A stretch of 64,000 nt of DNA from Anaeramoeba flamelloides. Lineage: Eukaryota > Metamonada > Anaeramoebidae. Location: positions 8,267,001 to 8,331,000 of the forward strand of contig JANTQA010000036.1 of NCBI GenBank assembly GCA_027625915.1, read 5' to 3'. The first letter of the stretch is position 1. Each line of letters opens with the position of its first letter. Positions 1-10,439 of the stretch are shown here, piece by piece. Below the pieces are notes generated by a model. That model did no database searches, was not told the DNA's origin, and was given only the letters and a program-made list of their open reading frames with translations. A program made the position numbers and the translations under genes.

Positions 1-48
1 TCCAGATTCTATGAATTTTCAGGGTGAATGTAAATGTTGTGGACATGT
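1..48 (+). CDS. possible 3' end of an internal exon (partial)
   Basis: One frame is open from the left edge and reads PDSMNFQGECKCCGH, ending exactly at a strong donor, GTAAGTATT. The cysteine-rich residues and the donor suggest the tail of an exon whose gene begins left of the window. I found no convincing following exon in the next 2 kb, so this could be chance. No function can be given. Confidence 0.22.
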
Positions 49-835
49 AAGTATTTTGAATTTATATCTCTTAAAAAATATGCAAATTTTGTAAACTTGA
101 TAATTTTCTTATTATAAATATTTTTTTTTTCCTACTCAAATTTATAAAGATTAATCCATGCAATGCTTAAATTTAACTGGCTTTCTGTTGATGCTTTTTG
201 ATGAAAACTACTATTCCTTATATTAAAAACTGTTATGTATTTTTTTTATCAATCTCAAGGAAAAGTCGAGAATAAATCATCACTCCAAAATTTTAAAATA
301 TCTAAATAAAAATAATAAAAAAAATTACTAAATCACAAAAAAAGGTTAAAAATTAGATTCAATGATATGATAGTATTGGAATATCAATTTTTTTGTTCGA
401 ATCTTTCTTTTTATTTTCTTAGCTTCTTATTATTGGAAAAATTTTTCTTATTCTATCAATAAAATTATTATAATATTTATTATTTTAATTCTAATTATTT
501 TATTGAATCAAATCTTTTTTAACAATTTTTTCTGTGTTCTAATAAAATTTGACAATTGTTTATAAAGACTATTCCTATGTGACAAACAAAAAGAAAAATT
601 ATCATTTATGCTAAGAAGGTTGAATATTGATATTATTGAAGATTTGAATTATTTGATGTGAAAAAGTCCGGCCTATTAAAAAACAATCGAAAGTTCCTAA
701 TATCTGAATTTTTTTAAAAATAATAAAAATGCGAATGATATAGCTGATATTATTCAATATGACGAATTCCTCATTTATGTTATCTTTAGTAAGAATAAAA
801 AATTTGATTCTTTAACTAAATTTCTAATAAAGAGT
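49..835. other. non-coding A+T-rich DNA
   Basis: No reading frame with protein-like composition on either strand. If the exon at the left edge is real, this is intron or 3' flank. Confidence 0.5.
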
Positions 836-839
836 TTGT

Positions 840-1411
840 AGTCAAGTGTCGTCAAGTTTAGTAGAGCGTCTAAGTTTTCTTGGCGTTTTCTGTTTTCTTT
901 TTTAAGTGATCTAGGTTTTTTTTTACTTTTTGAAATAAACAGAAACTCAAGAAAACCCAACGGCGCCTTTCCAGAATTCAAATGGATAGAGAAAAATCTA
1001 TGATTTTACTCAATTCTTTTGAATTTTGGAAAATCTAACTACTATTTTTTTTATTGTAAGAAATAAAAAGAAAATTGTTAAAATTTTCTTTTTATTTCTT
1101 GAATTAAAAAAAAACCTAATGTCAAGTGCCATAAAGTATCCTAAGTTTTCTTGAGGTTTTCTATTTTATTCTTTCAGTGTTTTAGGTTTTTTTGAGGTTT
1201 TCTATTTTATCTATAAAATCTATTAATTTTCCTAATGGTTTTTTTGACTTTTTGAAATAAACAGAAAACTCAAAAAAACCTAACGAAAATATATTGATTT
1301 TATAAATAAACAGAAAACTCAAGAAAAGCTAACGGTGGTTTTCCAGGATTCAAAAGAGTTGAGTAAAATCTTTGATTTTTCTCTATTCTTTTAAATTCTG
1401 GAAAACCTAAC
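840..1411. repeat. hairpin-module repeat, copy 1 (two hairpins)
   Basis: Two hairpins (about 969-1039 and 1337-1411) each have arms of the type TTCCAGAATTCAAAAGAAT and its complement ATTCTTTTAAATTCTGGAA around a loop of 25-30 nt. Between and around them are directly and inversely repeated pieces such as TTGAGGTTTTCTATTTTATT, CAGAAAACTCAAGAAAACC and short GTCAAGTGCC units. The same assembly recurs at about 29145-29520 and 56280-56485. There is no coding capacity. It looks like a foldback or MITE-like element. Confidence 0.65.
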
Positions 1412-1644
1412 GATTAAAAAAAAATTAATAACCTCCCTTCAAAATAATAAAAAAAAAAAAAATCGTAAAATATATATATCTTTTGATGATTTTATTAATT
1501 AATTCCGAAATAAAAAAGTTTTAAATCATTTAAATAAATATTTCTTAATTTATTTGATTTAATTGATTTAATTGATTTTTTTTTTTTACATATTTATCCA
1601 TCAAAACAATTTTTTTTTTTTTCAAGTAAAAATACTAATGATAA

Positions 1645-2140
1645 ACAGATCCTGTTTACACTCTTAACTAAATCGAATATCGAAGTCTTGTTTTGTTCAA
1701 TGAGTGGGCGGATATGTACAATTGCCTCAAGAATTGTTGGTCCCACCTCATTAATTAAGAGGAATTTGATTCCAAAAATAAGAATTCAGATGTTGAAAAG
1801 TTACAAATTTTGTTTGATTAAAGAAAGTATCCTGAAACTCTGTAATTTTCATAATCAATGTTTGGTCCGATATTAAAATTATATTTAACATTGTACATCA
1901 TTTGGCTTTTGAAGCATTTGCTAAAAACGCTAGTGATTAACGAATTGATGGTTAAGGGAAATTGAACAACTGGCGTTTCGATAGATTCTTTTCGCGTTGT
2001 AAATAGTACATTACAATTACTTGAAATTCCCGTTTACTTTTTTTTTGATTCTGGCCAAATCTTTAAACGAAAGATATCCATATACCTATCTATTAGATAT
2101 ATATTTATTATTTCAATACTTTGATAATTTGAACTGGTAT
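1645..2140 (+). pseudogene. decayed protein-coding-like DNA, family unknown
   Basis: This block is less A/T-simple than its flanks. It yields short protein-like stretches in more than one frame, for example FNEWADMYNCLKNCWSHL, but no long frame. It resembles the fossil of a gene or of a transposase. I do not recognise the family, and it is clearly broken in several places. Confidence 0.25.
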
Positions 2141-2164
2141 TTCTTACTTGCAACAATTCTTTCA

Positions 2165-3550
2165 TTAAAATTTAATTTTTTTTTTTTTTTTCTTTTTCTT
2201 TTTCCTTTTCTCTTTTTTTTTTTTCTTTTTTTTTGAATTATCAGAAGAGTTCCTCTCGGAATTAGAAACCAATAATTTTTTTAAACGATCATTTTCTTCC
2301 AACAATTGTTCGTATTGAGATCGTATATTTTCGTATCCAGACAATCTTTTTTGTAAATGTTCCTCGAGAGACTCATATTTTCTTGTTTGTTGGATTTTGA
2401 TTTTCTTATTTTGATCCAATAGCTGCTGGATGAAATTATTGTTTTTCTTTTTTGACTCATTAAATAAGACTTGCAAATTATTAATCATCGAGATCCCTTT
2501 TCTTTCCATTTCGGTGCTTTGAGATTGTCTTAATAAAGATTTTAAATTGGTGATTTCATAATCCCAATTTTCTTCGATTTCAAAGCCCTCTTCTAAATCG
2601 GCAATTTGCGACTGGTTGATTTCTTGAATTTTGCTTAGATTTTGTAAACTACGTGAACTAAGGGTGAAGCTCGTGCTTGAATTGAAGCTGCTTTGGCTCG
2701 AATTTTGACTTGATGTCTTGCTGAGGTCTTTTATTTTTTTGTGTTTGTTATTAAAAGTTTTCTTGTGGTGTCTGAAAGAGAATTGGGAGCTTGACTCTGA
2801 AGAGATATCTGATGTATCAAATTCAAATTTATTTTGGGAATAATATTGGATTTCATTGACATACATTGGTTTGATCTCCATCTTTTTCTCTTTCTCTTTC
2901 TCCATCTCTTTCCCCATCTCTTTCTCCATCTCTTTCTCTTTCTCTTTCTCCTTCCCCTTTGCTTTATTTCTTTCGTTTTCAAAGACTTTAGCCTTTGTTT
3001 TTGACGTCTCCTTATCAAAGCTATTTTTCTTTTTAACTTTGTTTTGTATTTTTTCATTCACATTTTCATTCGAGACATTATCAACTTTGTTCGATCCATA
3101 CGATCCATATGATCCATTAGATTTGCTCAAATGGCTTGGTTGGTCGGTTAATTGACAAACTATTTGAAACATCGTTTCCTTTGCAACTTTGACCACAGTT
3201 ATGCTTAAGTACAGCCATTGGATTTCGTTTCTTGCGCCCAGTATTTGCCAATAAAAGCAGAGCATCTTTGATCTTGTCATCGACCAAATTCTAATTTGTT
3301 TCCTTGCGCTTTCCTCGTTATTCAAATTTTCAAAATGTGTTTGGAGGCCGGGCTTTAAATCATTCAGACTGTTTGGCTTTTTGTTTTTGTTTGATCCTGA
3401 TCGTAAAAACCTTATCAACTTATTGTTAAAAAATCGTAATTTACATTCTGTGTCGACCAAACAGATCAACTCACGCGAGAGATTTAATCTTGATTGAAAT
3501 CGCCGAAAATCTCGTTTTTTGCTCACATGTGAAAAGGAGTGGTTACCCAT
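2165..3550 (-). CDS. protein with PAS-like N-terminal domain and C-terminal coiled coil
   Basis: Single-exon frame of 461 residues. Residues about 22-140 look like a PAS fold: a start resembling ELICLVDTECKLRFFNN, then an alternating hydrophobic segment with IQWLYLSITVVKVAKE near 110-125. Residues 145-240 are low complexity (SYGS repeats, then EKEKE/KEMEKE). Residues 265-310 are Ser-rich. Residues 345-440 are heptad-like (LLDQNKKIKIQQ, YENIRSQYEQLLEENDRLKKLL), and the tail is poly-Lys. PAS domains bind ligands or mediate signalling contacts; here only the fold is suggested, and no kinase, HAMP or DNA-binding domain follows. The start is the first ATG of the frame (MGNHSFSHVS). The poly-Lys end lies in an A-run, so the exact stop depends on homopolymer length. 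The gene is real by length and composition; the PAS label is tentative. Confidence 0.7.
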   Translation of the reverse strand: MGNHSFSHVSKKRDFRRFQSRLNLSRELICLVDTECKLRFFNNKLIRFLRSGSNKNKKPNSLNDLKPGLQTHFENLNNEESARKQIRIWSMTRSKMLCFYWQILGARNEIQWLYLSITVVKVAKETMFQIVCQLTDQPSHLSKSNGSYGSYGSNKVDNVSNENVNEKIQNKVKKKNSFDKETSKTKAKVFENERNKAKGKEKEKEKEMEKEMGKEMEKEKEKKMEIKPMYVNEIQYYSQNKFEFDTSDISSESSSQFSFRHHKKTFNNKHKKIKDLSKTSSQNSSQSSFNSSTSFTLSSRSLQNLSKIQEINQSQIADLEEGFEIEENWDYEITNLKSLLRQSQSTEMERKGISMINNLQVLFNESKKKNNNFIQQLLDQNKKIKIQQTRKYESLEEHLQKRLSGYENIRSQYEQLLEENDRLKKLLVSNSERNSSDNSKKKKKKKEKRKKKKKKKKKIKF

Positions 3551-4650
3551 CGGAAATAACAGACGAAGATTTTAAAGAAGAGTCGATTTTCTCTTGTTTT
3601 TTAACTTTATGTTTTTTTTTATTTGGACTTAATTTATGGAAGCTTTGAAACAAGAGGTGAGAAAAATGAAATGATTTTAAAACAAATGGCAAATTTAATA
3701 ATTTGGAAATTTGTTATTAGAGTTTTGGGTTTAAGTTTAATACACAGTGGAAGCCGATTTTTAACAAAAACGCACTTACCTATGCTTATTTCGAATTTTT
3801 TTTTTAAAATGGTTTATTATTTTACAAAATATTACAGTGTCAGTCAATTGAATTCCAACAATTGGACATAAAACAATTAAAGAAGTTTGCTATAATATTT
3901 ATTGGATGATCAAATTATTCTTTAAATAATTTCTTTTCATTAAAAAATATTTTCTTAAAAGTTCTTTTTTTTCAATAGAAATTAGAAGTAAACAAGTTCT
4001 TAGACTTTAATTAATTTTCTTCTTCTTGAATAGAATTATTTTCAATTGAAATTTTAAAAAAGTTAAAAACCTTTCTTTTCATTTTTTCTTCTTTGAAAAA
4101 TGAGATTAACTTAATACCATGAAATGTAAAAATTTAAAGAGTGAGTACACTGAGAATAAAGATCAAACTTCTGTCAAAATTCTATTATGGTCATTTTCCA
4201 ATTAATGAATAAAACTTTGTCTTTCCAAAAGAATGTTAATACTTGTGTGTTAAAATAAAACTCAAGATCTTTCCAAAATTAATTTTAAATGAAAACAACA
4301 GATAATATGGTTTTTTCTGAACTAACTTTTGAGAAAAAAGAACCTTGATTTATTTGAATTAAATGGTTTGAAATTTGGACACCAAGGTACTGAACTCACA
4401 ATATATTCGTCTATACTGTTAATTGTAAATTAAAAAGATCAAAATTTTCATCCAGCTTTTCAAAAAAATCACTCTCATTGCAAGAAATAAAACAAAACAC
4501 CAAAGCACCCAATTTCTAAAAGCTAGTTAATTAATAATTTAAGGTGGTTTTAAGAATTAAAAATTTGTAATGTTACTTGATTTTGTAAATCTATTTTTTG
4601 AAAAGCTGAATGTAAATTTTATTCCATTTATTCGTCAACAAATAGTAATC
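3551..4650. other. intergenic DNA, no gene seen
   Basis: A short + frame of 82 codons at 3623-3871 is not protein-like. A small inverted repeat, with arms CAGCTTTTCAAAAAAAT near 4455 and its complement near 4600, brackets about 160 bp. Nothing else stands out. Confidence 0.5.
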
Positions 4651-4659
4651 AGAAGTATG

Positions 4660-5340
4660 TTGTAGTAGAGTATAGATGGATACTATTGATACATCATTCA
4701 AATTGACCCTAAAAAAAATATTATACATTTTTTTTTGTCAATAAATTATCACATTTTTTACTAATGATCACAATTAAAAATTATCATTTTTGAAATTTTT
4801 TTTAATTCCTTTTCCAAAAGTAAAAATAAAAACCCAAATAATAGTATTTCCAATATTAAATAATTCAATATTTAGAACTTCCACAAGTAACTATATTTTT
4901 CATTTTTTTCATTTTCAAGATTAACATCAATAATCATTTAGATAAAAAACCCAAAAACTGATTACTTTTGTTTCCATTTTTTTATTCTAATTTCAACACC
5001 GATATATTTCCAATATTTTAGAAATAATTTGTCAAAAAGAATCAATAAACTTGTTAATTAGAAAATTTTTTAAAAAATTGATTTTTTTAGAACGAATCTA
5101 CGTTTCTTGAGGTATTTAAGAAAGATATTTTGCAAACCTGGAGTCAGAAGATTGCTAATTCAACCTTTAAATTTGTGACAAAATATAGATTTTTTTCTAA
5201 TATTCTTTGGTTTTTGCTAATAAAAAGATCATTTTTAATTGATGAGGATTAACAAATATATCGACTATTTTACTAATGGATTGTTTTGGGACATTTGAAC
5301 CATGTCACACTAATTCTGTTTACACCCAATTCCGACATAT
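4660..5340 (+). repeat. dispersed repeat family D, copy 1
   Basis: About 680 bp can be aligned by eye along its whole length with 19690-20345 in the same orientation. Shared landmarks in order include AAAAATTATCATTTT, AAAATAAAAACCC, GTTTCC..TTTTTATT, GGATATTTTGAAAC-like, ATTCAAC.TT..ATTTGTGA and GACATTT.AA. Divergence is substantial, so the copies are old. No frame survives. Confidence 0.6.
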
Positions 5341-5532
5341 TTAAATCTTATATTTCTACTTGACAGGCCCTAAAATCCTTAAGTTTAACTGATTAATAAA
5401 AGTTAATACACGGATAAATATCATTTAATTTTTTCTCAATGATAATCAGAATTGTATTATCAACTGGGACCTTCATTAAAAACATTGAAAAAACCACCCC
5501 ACCGTTTAACAATTGTGAAATATATATATAAA

Positions 5533-6240
5533 CTATTTTTCAAACAAAAGGGCACACCTCTCAAATCGTCAATACCATCGACTTTGATTGTTAATAAGAT
5601 AATTACTTATTGGTGATTTTCATTTTAATTATTCATTTTTTCATTTTTTGCTTTTTTGTTTTTTGGAATTGAACAGTTGGAAAATGAAAAAGCAAGATCA
5701 GAAGAAACCAATTTGGAAATAATCTACCAGTGTATAAATGGAAACAGTTTAAGTTTGATTTCGAATCAAGATAGAAATAGGAATTAAGAAAGACCATTAT
5801 TGGATTGATGCATGGAACAAAGAAAAGAGAAATAAAGAAAAAACATTCCAACAAAATACCCAGATGAATTGAGGCTTTATATTGAAAATGAGACTTTAAA
5901 GAACAAAAGTTTGACGTGTAAAGAATTATCAATAAAATGTGGAGAACTTTTTCCCAATTCGCCTTGTTCAATGGTTTTTATTGGGTTTTATAATTTTTTT
6001 CATTACAATTTACAAAACGAGATTTCTCATTTCAAATAAAAGGGCACACCAATTTTTAAAATATTGAATTTTAATTTTTTTATTGTTTTGTTTTAATGAG
6101 TTTTAAAGATCCAGTTGAGTGTTTTTTTTATGTTTTAAAGCGTTTCTTATATTTTAGAATGATACTATAATTAATTTGATTCATTTATGAATAATTCTTG
6201 AAATTTTTTGTGCCCTTTTATTTGAAAAAGAGTTTACTAT
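5533..6240 (+). mobile_element. DNA transposon family A, copy 1 (non-autonomous)
   Basis: The ends are inverted repeats of the type AAACTCTTTTTCAAATAAAA followed by GGGCACA (left about 5533-5563, right about 6205-6240). A second copy of the terminal motif lies inside at about 6030-6052, inverted relative to the right end, so the last 0.2 kb looks like a unit with its own ends. The interior (5670-5980) keeps traces of a protein, for example KDHYWIDAW and EETNLEII, also seen in copy 2. This is probably a remnant of a transposase N-terminus. The coding trace is interrupted and not functional. The superfamily is uncertain. Confidence 0.65.
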
Positions 6241-6249
6241 TATTTTCTA

Positions 6250-8670
6250 ATTAAAAAATGAAAATTTTAGTTCACATTCTTAAAAAATTTACAAATTTTA
6301 AAGTTGAAGAAAATCCAGGGATCTTCATAAAACCAAAATGATTTAGAGATAATATTTTTAGACATATACTTAAACTTCCTAATTGAATTCCAAGACAAAA
6401 TTTTTATTATGAAAATTTGATTGTAACGGTTATAATTAATATACATTCTGAAAATTATAATACAAAATCACCTTTTAAAAAATGTAAATAACATTTTATT
6501 AAAGTATTATCAATAGTATTTTGAAACATTTTTTCAAAAGAAACAAAAAAAAGAAAATTAACTTTTAAAGTTTTAATTGGAAGGAATAAAAGGAAAAATA
6601 TTGATAGTTTTATTCTTGGAATTGACCATTCTCTTATTTTATAATCTAATCTATGTGGAACTTCTAGGTTTTAATTCTTTTTTAAGGATCCAAAACTTTA
6701 TTATTTTTTTAAAACAATAATTTTCAACAATTAAAACAATTATTTTTTTAGACAAAATACTAACAATTAAAACACAAATTCTTTTAATTTTAAACAATTT
6801 TACAATTACGATATTCCTTTGGAAAAACACTCACACATTATTATTTAGAAATTTATTTTGAAAAATTATTAATATGTATTCGAAAAAAGGAACCAAATAT
6901 TAATGAGGCCCCCTTTCAGAGTTTAATAAAAATGATAATTTTTTTTTAAAAAGAATATTTTTTTAAATAGCAAAAAAACAATTTAAATATTTTCTATTTT
7001 TTTTTTCCCAAAGAATTTATCCAACTTAATACCACCCCCCCCCCCCCTAAGATGTATAAACTTCTGTTAAAAGACCCATTTTATTCATTTTAATGATTAT
7101 TGTAGGGATATGTGTTGTTATAAGCCCCCCTTTATCCAAATTCCAAAATTTATTTTTCTAAATTTTATTAAAGACTTAAATTTATCTATTCACCACTAGA
7201 GATAATTAAATTAACGAATCCCCCCTTTTTACTAATATTTTAAATATTATTAATTTTAAAAATCAAAAAATTTGAAAAGTATTAAATCAAGATCTCACAC
7301 TTTATTATCTATAATTGGTAATTTTATAGAAAATTCTACAAATATATAAATATATTATTGATAAATTTCCCTTTACCTACTTGACAACAACTTTATTAAA
7401 ATTAACAAACCATAAACCAGATTTGAAAAATCATACTAAACATAGAGAATAAATTAAAAAAAATATATATTTCCTTTCGTATTTAAGAACAACAAATAAT
7501 AAAATATGATTTCTAATTCAGTTTGAATACATTCTAAAGATATAAAAATTAGATATTTCAAAAATTAAACAAAACCAAAAAAAGAGTGAATCACACCCTT
7601 TTCAAAGGAAATTATCTATTTTTATTTAATGAATTCAACCGAAAATAAAATGCGAAAAAGAAGAGTTTCCCCTTATTAATATAAAAAATAGATTTTAAAA
7701 GAAATTACATAGTTTCAATTTCCTTTGTGATTATTTATTTTTTTGAAGATATTTTTTTTTTTCATGATCCTTTACAAAAAAAAATTATTAAAAAAGAAAA
7801 AGAAAAATAAAAAGAAATCATCAAAAAAAAAAAAAAATTGAAAATTAACAAAAATTTGAAAAAGCAAAACTAAAATTTACAAAATTAGAAAAAATAATTC
7901 TTGATCGAAAAATAAAAAAAAAAAAAAAAAAAAAAATGGAGTTAAAGAAAAAACAAAAAGATGATTAACAAAGAAAAAATGATTTTAATCTAAAAATTCT
8001 AAAATGTTTTTTTGATAAGAATCTGGGATAAATTCAAACAGAAAAACTTCCAATAAAACTATAAAGTGAGTCAGATTGTTTGAAAAATATTTTATAATTG
8101 TATTATATATCACCAATAACAAAAAATTCTTCTGGTTACTATAAACAATTATACAACATTCCAAATTATTAATTTTCTTGACTTATAACCTTTTTCTAAA
8201 CTTGAATAAAACTAAAAAATAGTTATTGAAATTCAAAATAATATATAATAAGATAAACACCCAATGGAAATCATAATATTACTTATCATTTCAATTTTTT
8301 TTTTTTTTTTGTTTTTCAAAATATTTCCCTACTATCCAAAAAACAATAAAAATGGAAAACTTATCAAATACTTACCATTAAAAAAATTATAAAAACTAAA
8401 TGAAAAAATAAAAATAAATTAAGTTTCAATTTAACTTTTTCTTGAAAACATTTTTGCCAAAATCATCGAATTAAAAGTTGAAATTATGTATATTTTTAGA
8501 TACACTATCTTATTTTAACCCATTTACTAAAATAAATTCTAAATTCTAGGAATTTTATTTTCAAAAAAGGCACTAATTTGGTCTTCAAATGTTTTATTTA
8601 CTTTTAAATGATAAAATTAAAAAAAAAGTTAAACCAAAAAGATAAACTCTCTGGAAAAATATTCTAATTT
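6250..8670. other. intergenic DNA with C-tracts, no gene seen
   Basis: No protein-like frame. Between 6905 and 7230 four runs of five to fourteen C occur on the + strand (near 6909, 7033, 7125 and 7221) in otherwise nearly C-free DNA; three are followed directly by TTT. The rest is A/T homopolymer. Confidence 0.55.
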
Positions 8671-8673
8671 AAT

Positions 8674-9209
8674 ATAAACCCCATTCCAAAAATTTGGACA
8701 CACCCAAAAGCAAAAATAGGCAAAAAAAAAAAAAACCAATTTATTTTATTTTTCCAAACCTAATATAAAACAACATTTAAGTTACCCAGTATTAATGTTT
8801 TAATATGTAATCATTTTTTTTCAAATAAAAAAAAATATAAAACTGAAAAATAAAAACAGGTGGTGTCCAAAATAATGAAACGAGCGTAATAAAAAATATC
8901 TTAGTAAATTTTTTGAAATTTCACCAACAATTGTTGATCGATCAAATGTTAAGATACCATCTACCAATTGTATGTGATTTTCCAATTTAACAAACTCAAC
9001 ACTAACCTTCTATCAACCTTTGAAAAAAAATTTCGAGATCTAACGAAACAGATTACGTAACTGGAAAAAAGGAAATGAAAACAAAACAAAAAAGACAAAA
9101 AATGAAATTGTTTGTAAAATCAAAATTCTTTCAAAATTGAATTTAAATTGCAGTAATGATGCTCTTTCCCCTGTTTAAACTGTGTCCAAAATTTTTTATA
9201 TCTAGTTTA
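8674..9209 (+). mobile_element. DNA transposon family B, copy 1 (MITE)
   Basis: The left end reads AAACCCCATTCCAAAAATTT then GGACACACCC. The right end, read inward, is TAAACTAGAT.. then TTTTGGACACAG. Both abut TA, as expected for Tc1/mariner-type insertion. An internal inverted copy of the end (GGTGGTGTCCAAAATAATG) lies at about 8862-8880. Copies are at about 16347-16880 (reverse) and 29850-30376 (same orientation). Copies 1 and 2 are very similar, copy 3 more diverged. No usable transposase frame is present. Confidence 0.75.
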
Positions 9210-9280
9210 TTAACTTATTCTTTAAATTCAAAATTTTCTCAACCCCAATTTTTCAAAAAAAATTAAAAAAGTGCACAGTA

Positions 9281-9769
9281 TAGTAGGGAAAAAAATACCG
9301 GACATGAAAAAAATCCCTGACAAGATTTTTAATTGTGAATATTAGTAAAATTTTTGTCTAATTTCAATGAAATCCTTATTATAAATAACCAATTTTTTTA
9401 TGAGATTAGTAATAAACCTTCCTAAAGTCCATCAAAGTAAGGTGTCTCTAGAATACTCGAGTAATTGCTGGATAGCCATATGTTGATTAAATTTTTTTGA
9501 AAAACAATCGAGTTTTATTGAGGTTTACTAGAGTTTGGAAAATGATAATTTTTCTTCTTGTTTTTTGATTGATTGAAGGGTGTTTTGAACAAGTGGGATT
9601 TCATCAATCATCATTCTAATCAGTGAGGGAGTTATAATTGAAAAATTTCGATTCTTAAAAAAAGGAATTTGATTGTAAATAAATGAAATTACACAATAAT
9701 TTTACTAATAATCACAATTAAAAATCTTGTAAGGGATTTTTTTCATGTCCGGTATTTTTTTCACTGCTC
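9281..9769. mobile_element. Tc1/mariner-like MITE with long inverted ends
   Basis: A 489-bp element flanked by TA on both sides. Its inverted ends match over about 70 bp: GAAAAAAATACCGGACATG, then AAAAAAATCCC, ACAAGATTTTTAATTGTGA and TATTAGTAAAATT. The outer right end reads GAGCAGTG inward. The middle is unique and has no coding capacity. TA target duplication and a CAGTG-like tip are hallmarks of the Tc1/mariner superfamily. No second copy is in this window. Confidence 0.75.
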
Positions 9770-9774
9770 TAATT

Positions 9775-10439
9775 TCAAAAAATATTTTCGATATTCAAAA
9801 GTTGAGAGAGTTTTTATTCTAGAAAAATTAATACTAGTGATTAATTGAATTAAGTTATAAGGCTAGATTTCGAAAAATATTAATCAGAAAAAAAAGTGCT
9901 TCATTTTATTAAGTTCATATAACGAAAGGATCGGAAAAAAAGGAAAAATTTTTGAACATTTTTTACTGAAGATATGATAATTCATTCAAAACATTCTATT
10001 ATGAAATTATATCCGATGCCCTTAAAAAAACCTCATATTACTTATTCCAAACAAAAAAACCTACTAAATATACTAATTCAGTTCAAAGACATATTAGATT
10101 TTAATTATTCTTTTCAGATCCAATTCAAAATTTGTAAATAAGTCAAAATTCTGACTTTATTTTTCCAAATTCTTAAGGACCCCAATACACAAATGAAATT
10201 TAAAGATTTCACCCCAATAACTATTACTGTTTGTTATAAACTTTCATGGATTTGTAAACAAAAACAATTCACAAGAAAAGGAATCTTTCTGAAGTAAAAT
10301 ATAAAAAAAGAGATCAAATTGTTAGCCCTTTAATTTGACAAATAATGATTAACTTTTTGATCAACAAACTTTGTGTATAACTTTTTCAGCTCACCTTAAT
10401 AAAAAATTATCCAAAAATAAAAGATCATTTTTTTTCAAA
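9775..10439. other. upstream flank of the carboxypeptidase gene
   Basis: No gene seen; A/T-rich. It presumably holds the promoter of the downstream gene, but no motif can be singled out. Confidence 0.4.

Noticed and set aside
2856-3155. + strand Ser/Phe-rich frame
   Set aside because: Antisense shadow of the Glu/Lys-rich tract of the gene at 2165-3550.
5633-5971. - strand frame of 112 codons with hydrophobic stretches resembling a small membrane protein
   Set aside because: It is the complement of the family A transposon interior; the + strand carries the trace conserved in the second copy.
10371-10439. Upstream in-frame ATG for the carboxypeptidase
   Set aside because: It would put 23 charged residues before the signal peptide; the ATG at 10440 gives a normal secretory N-terminus.
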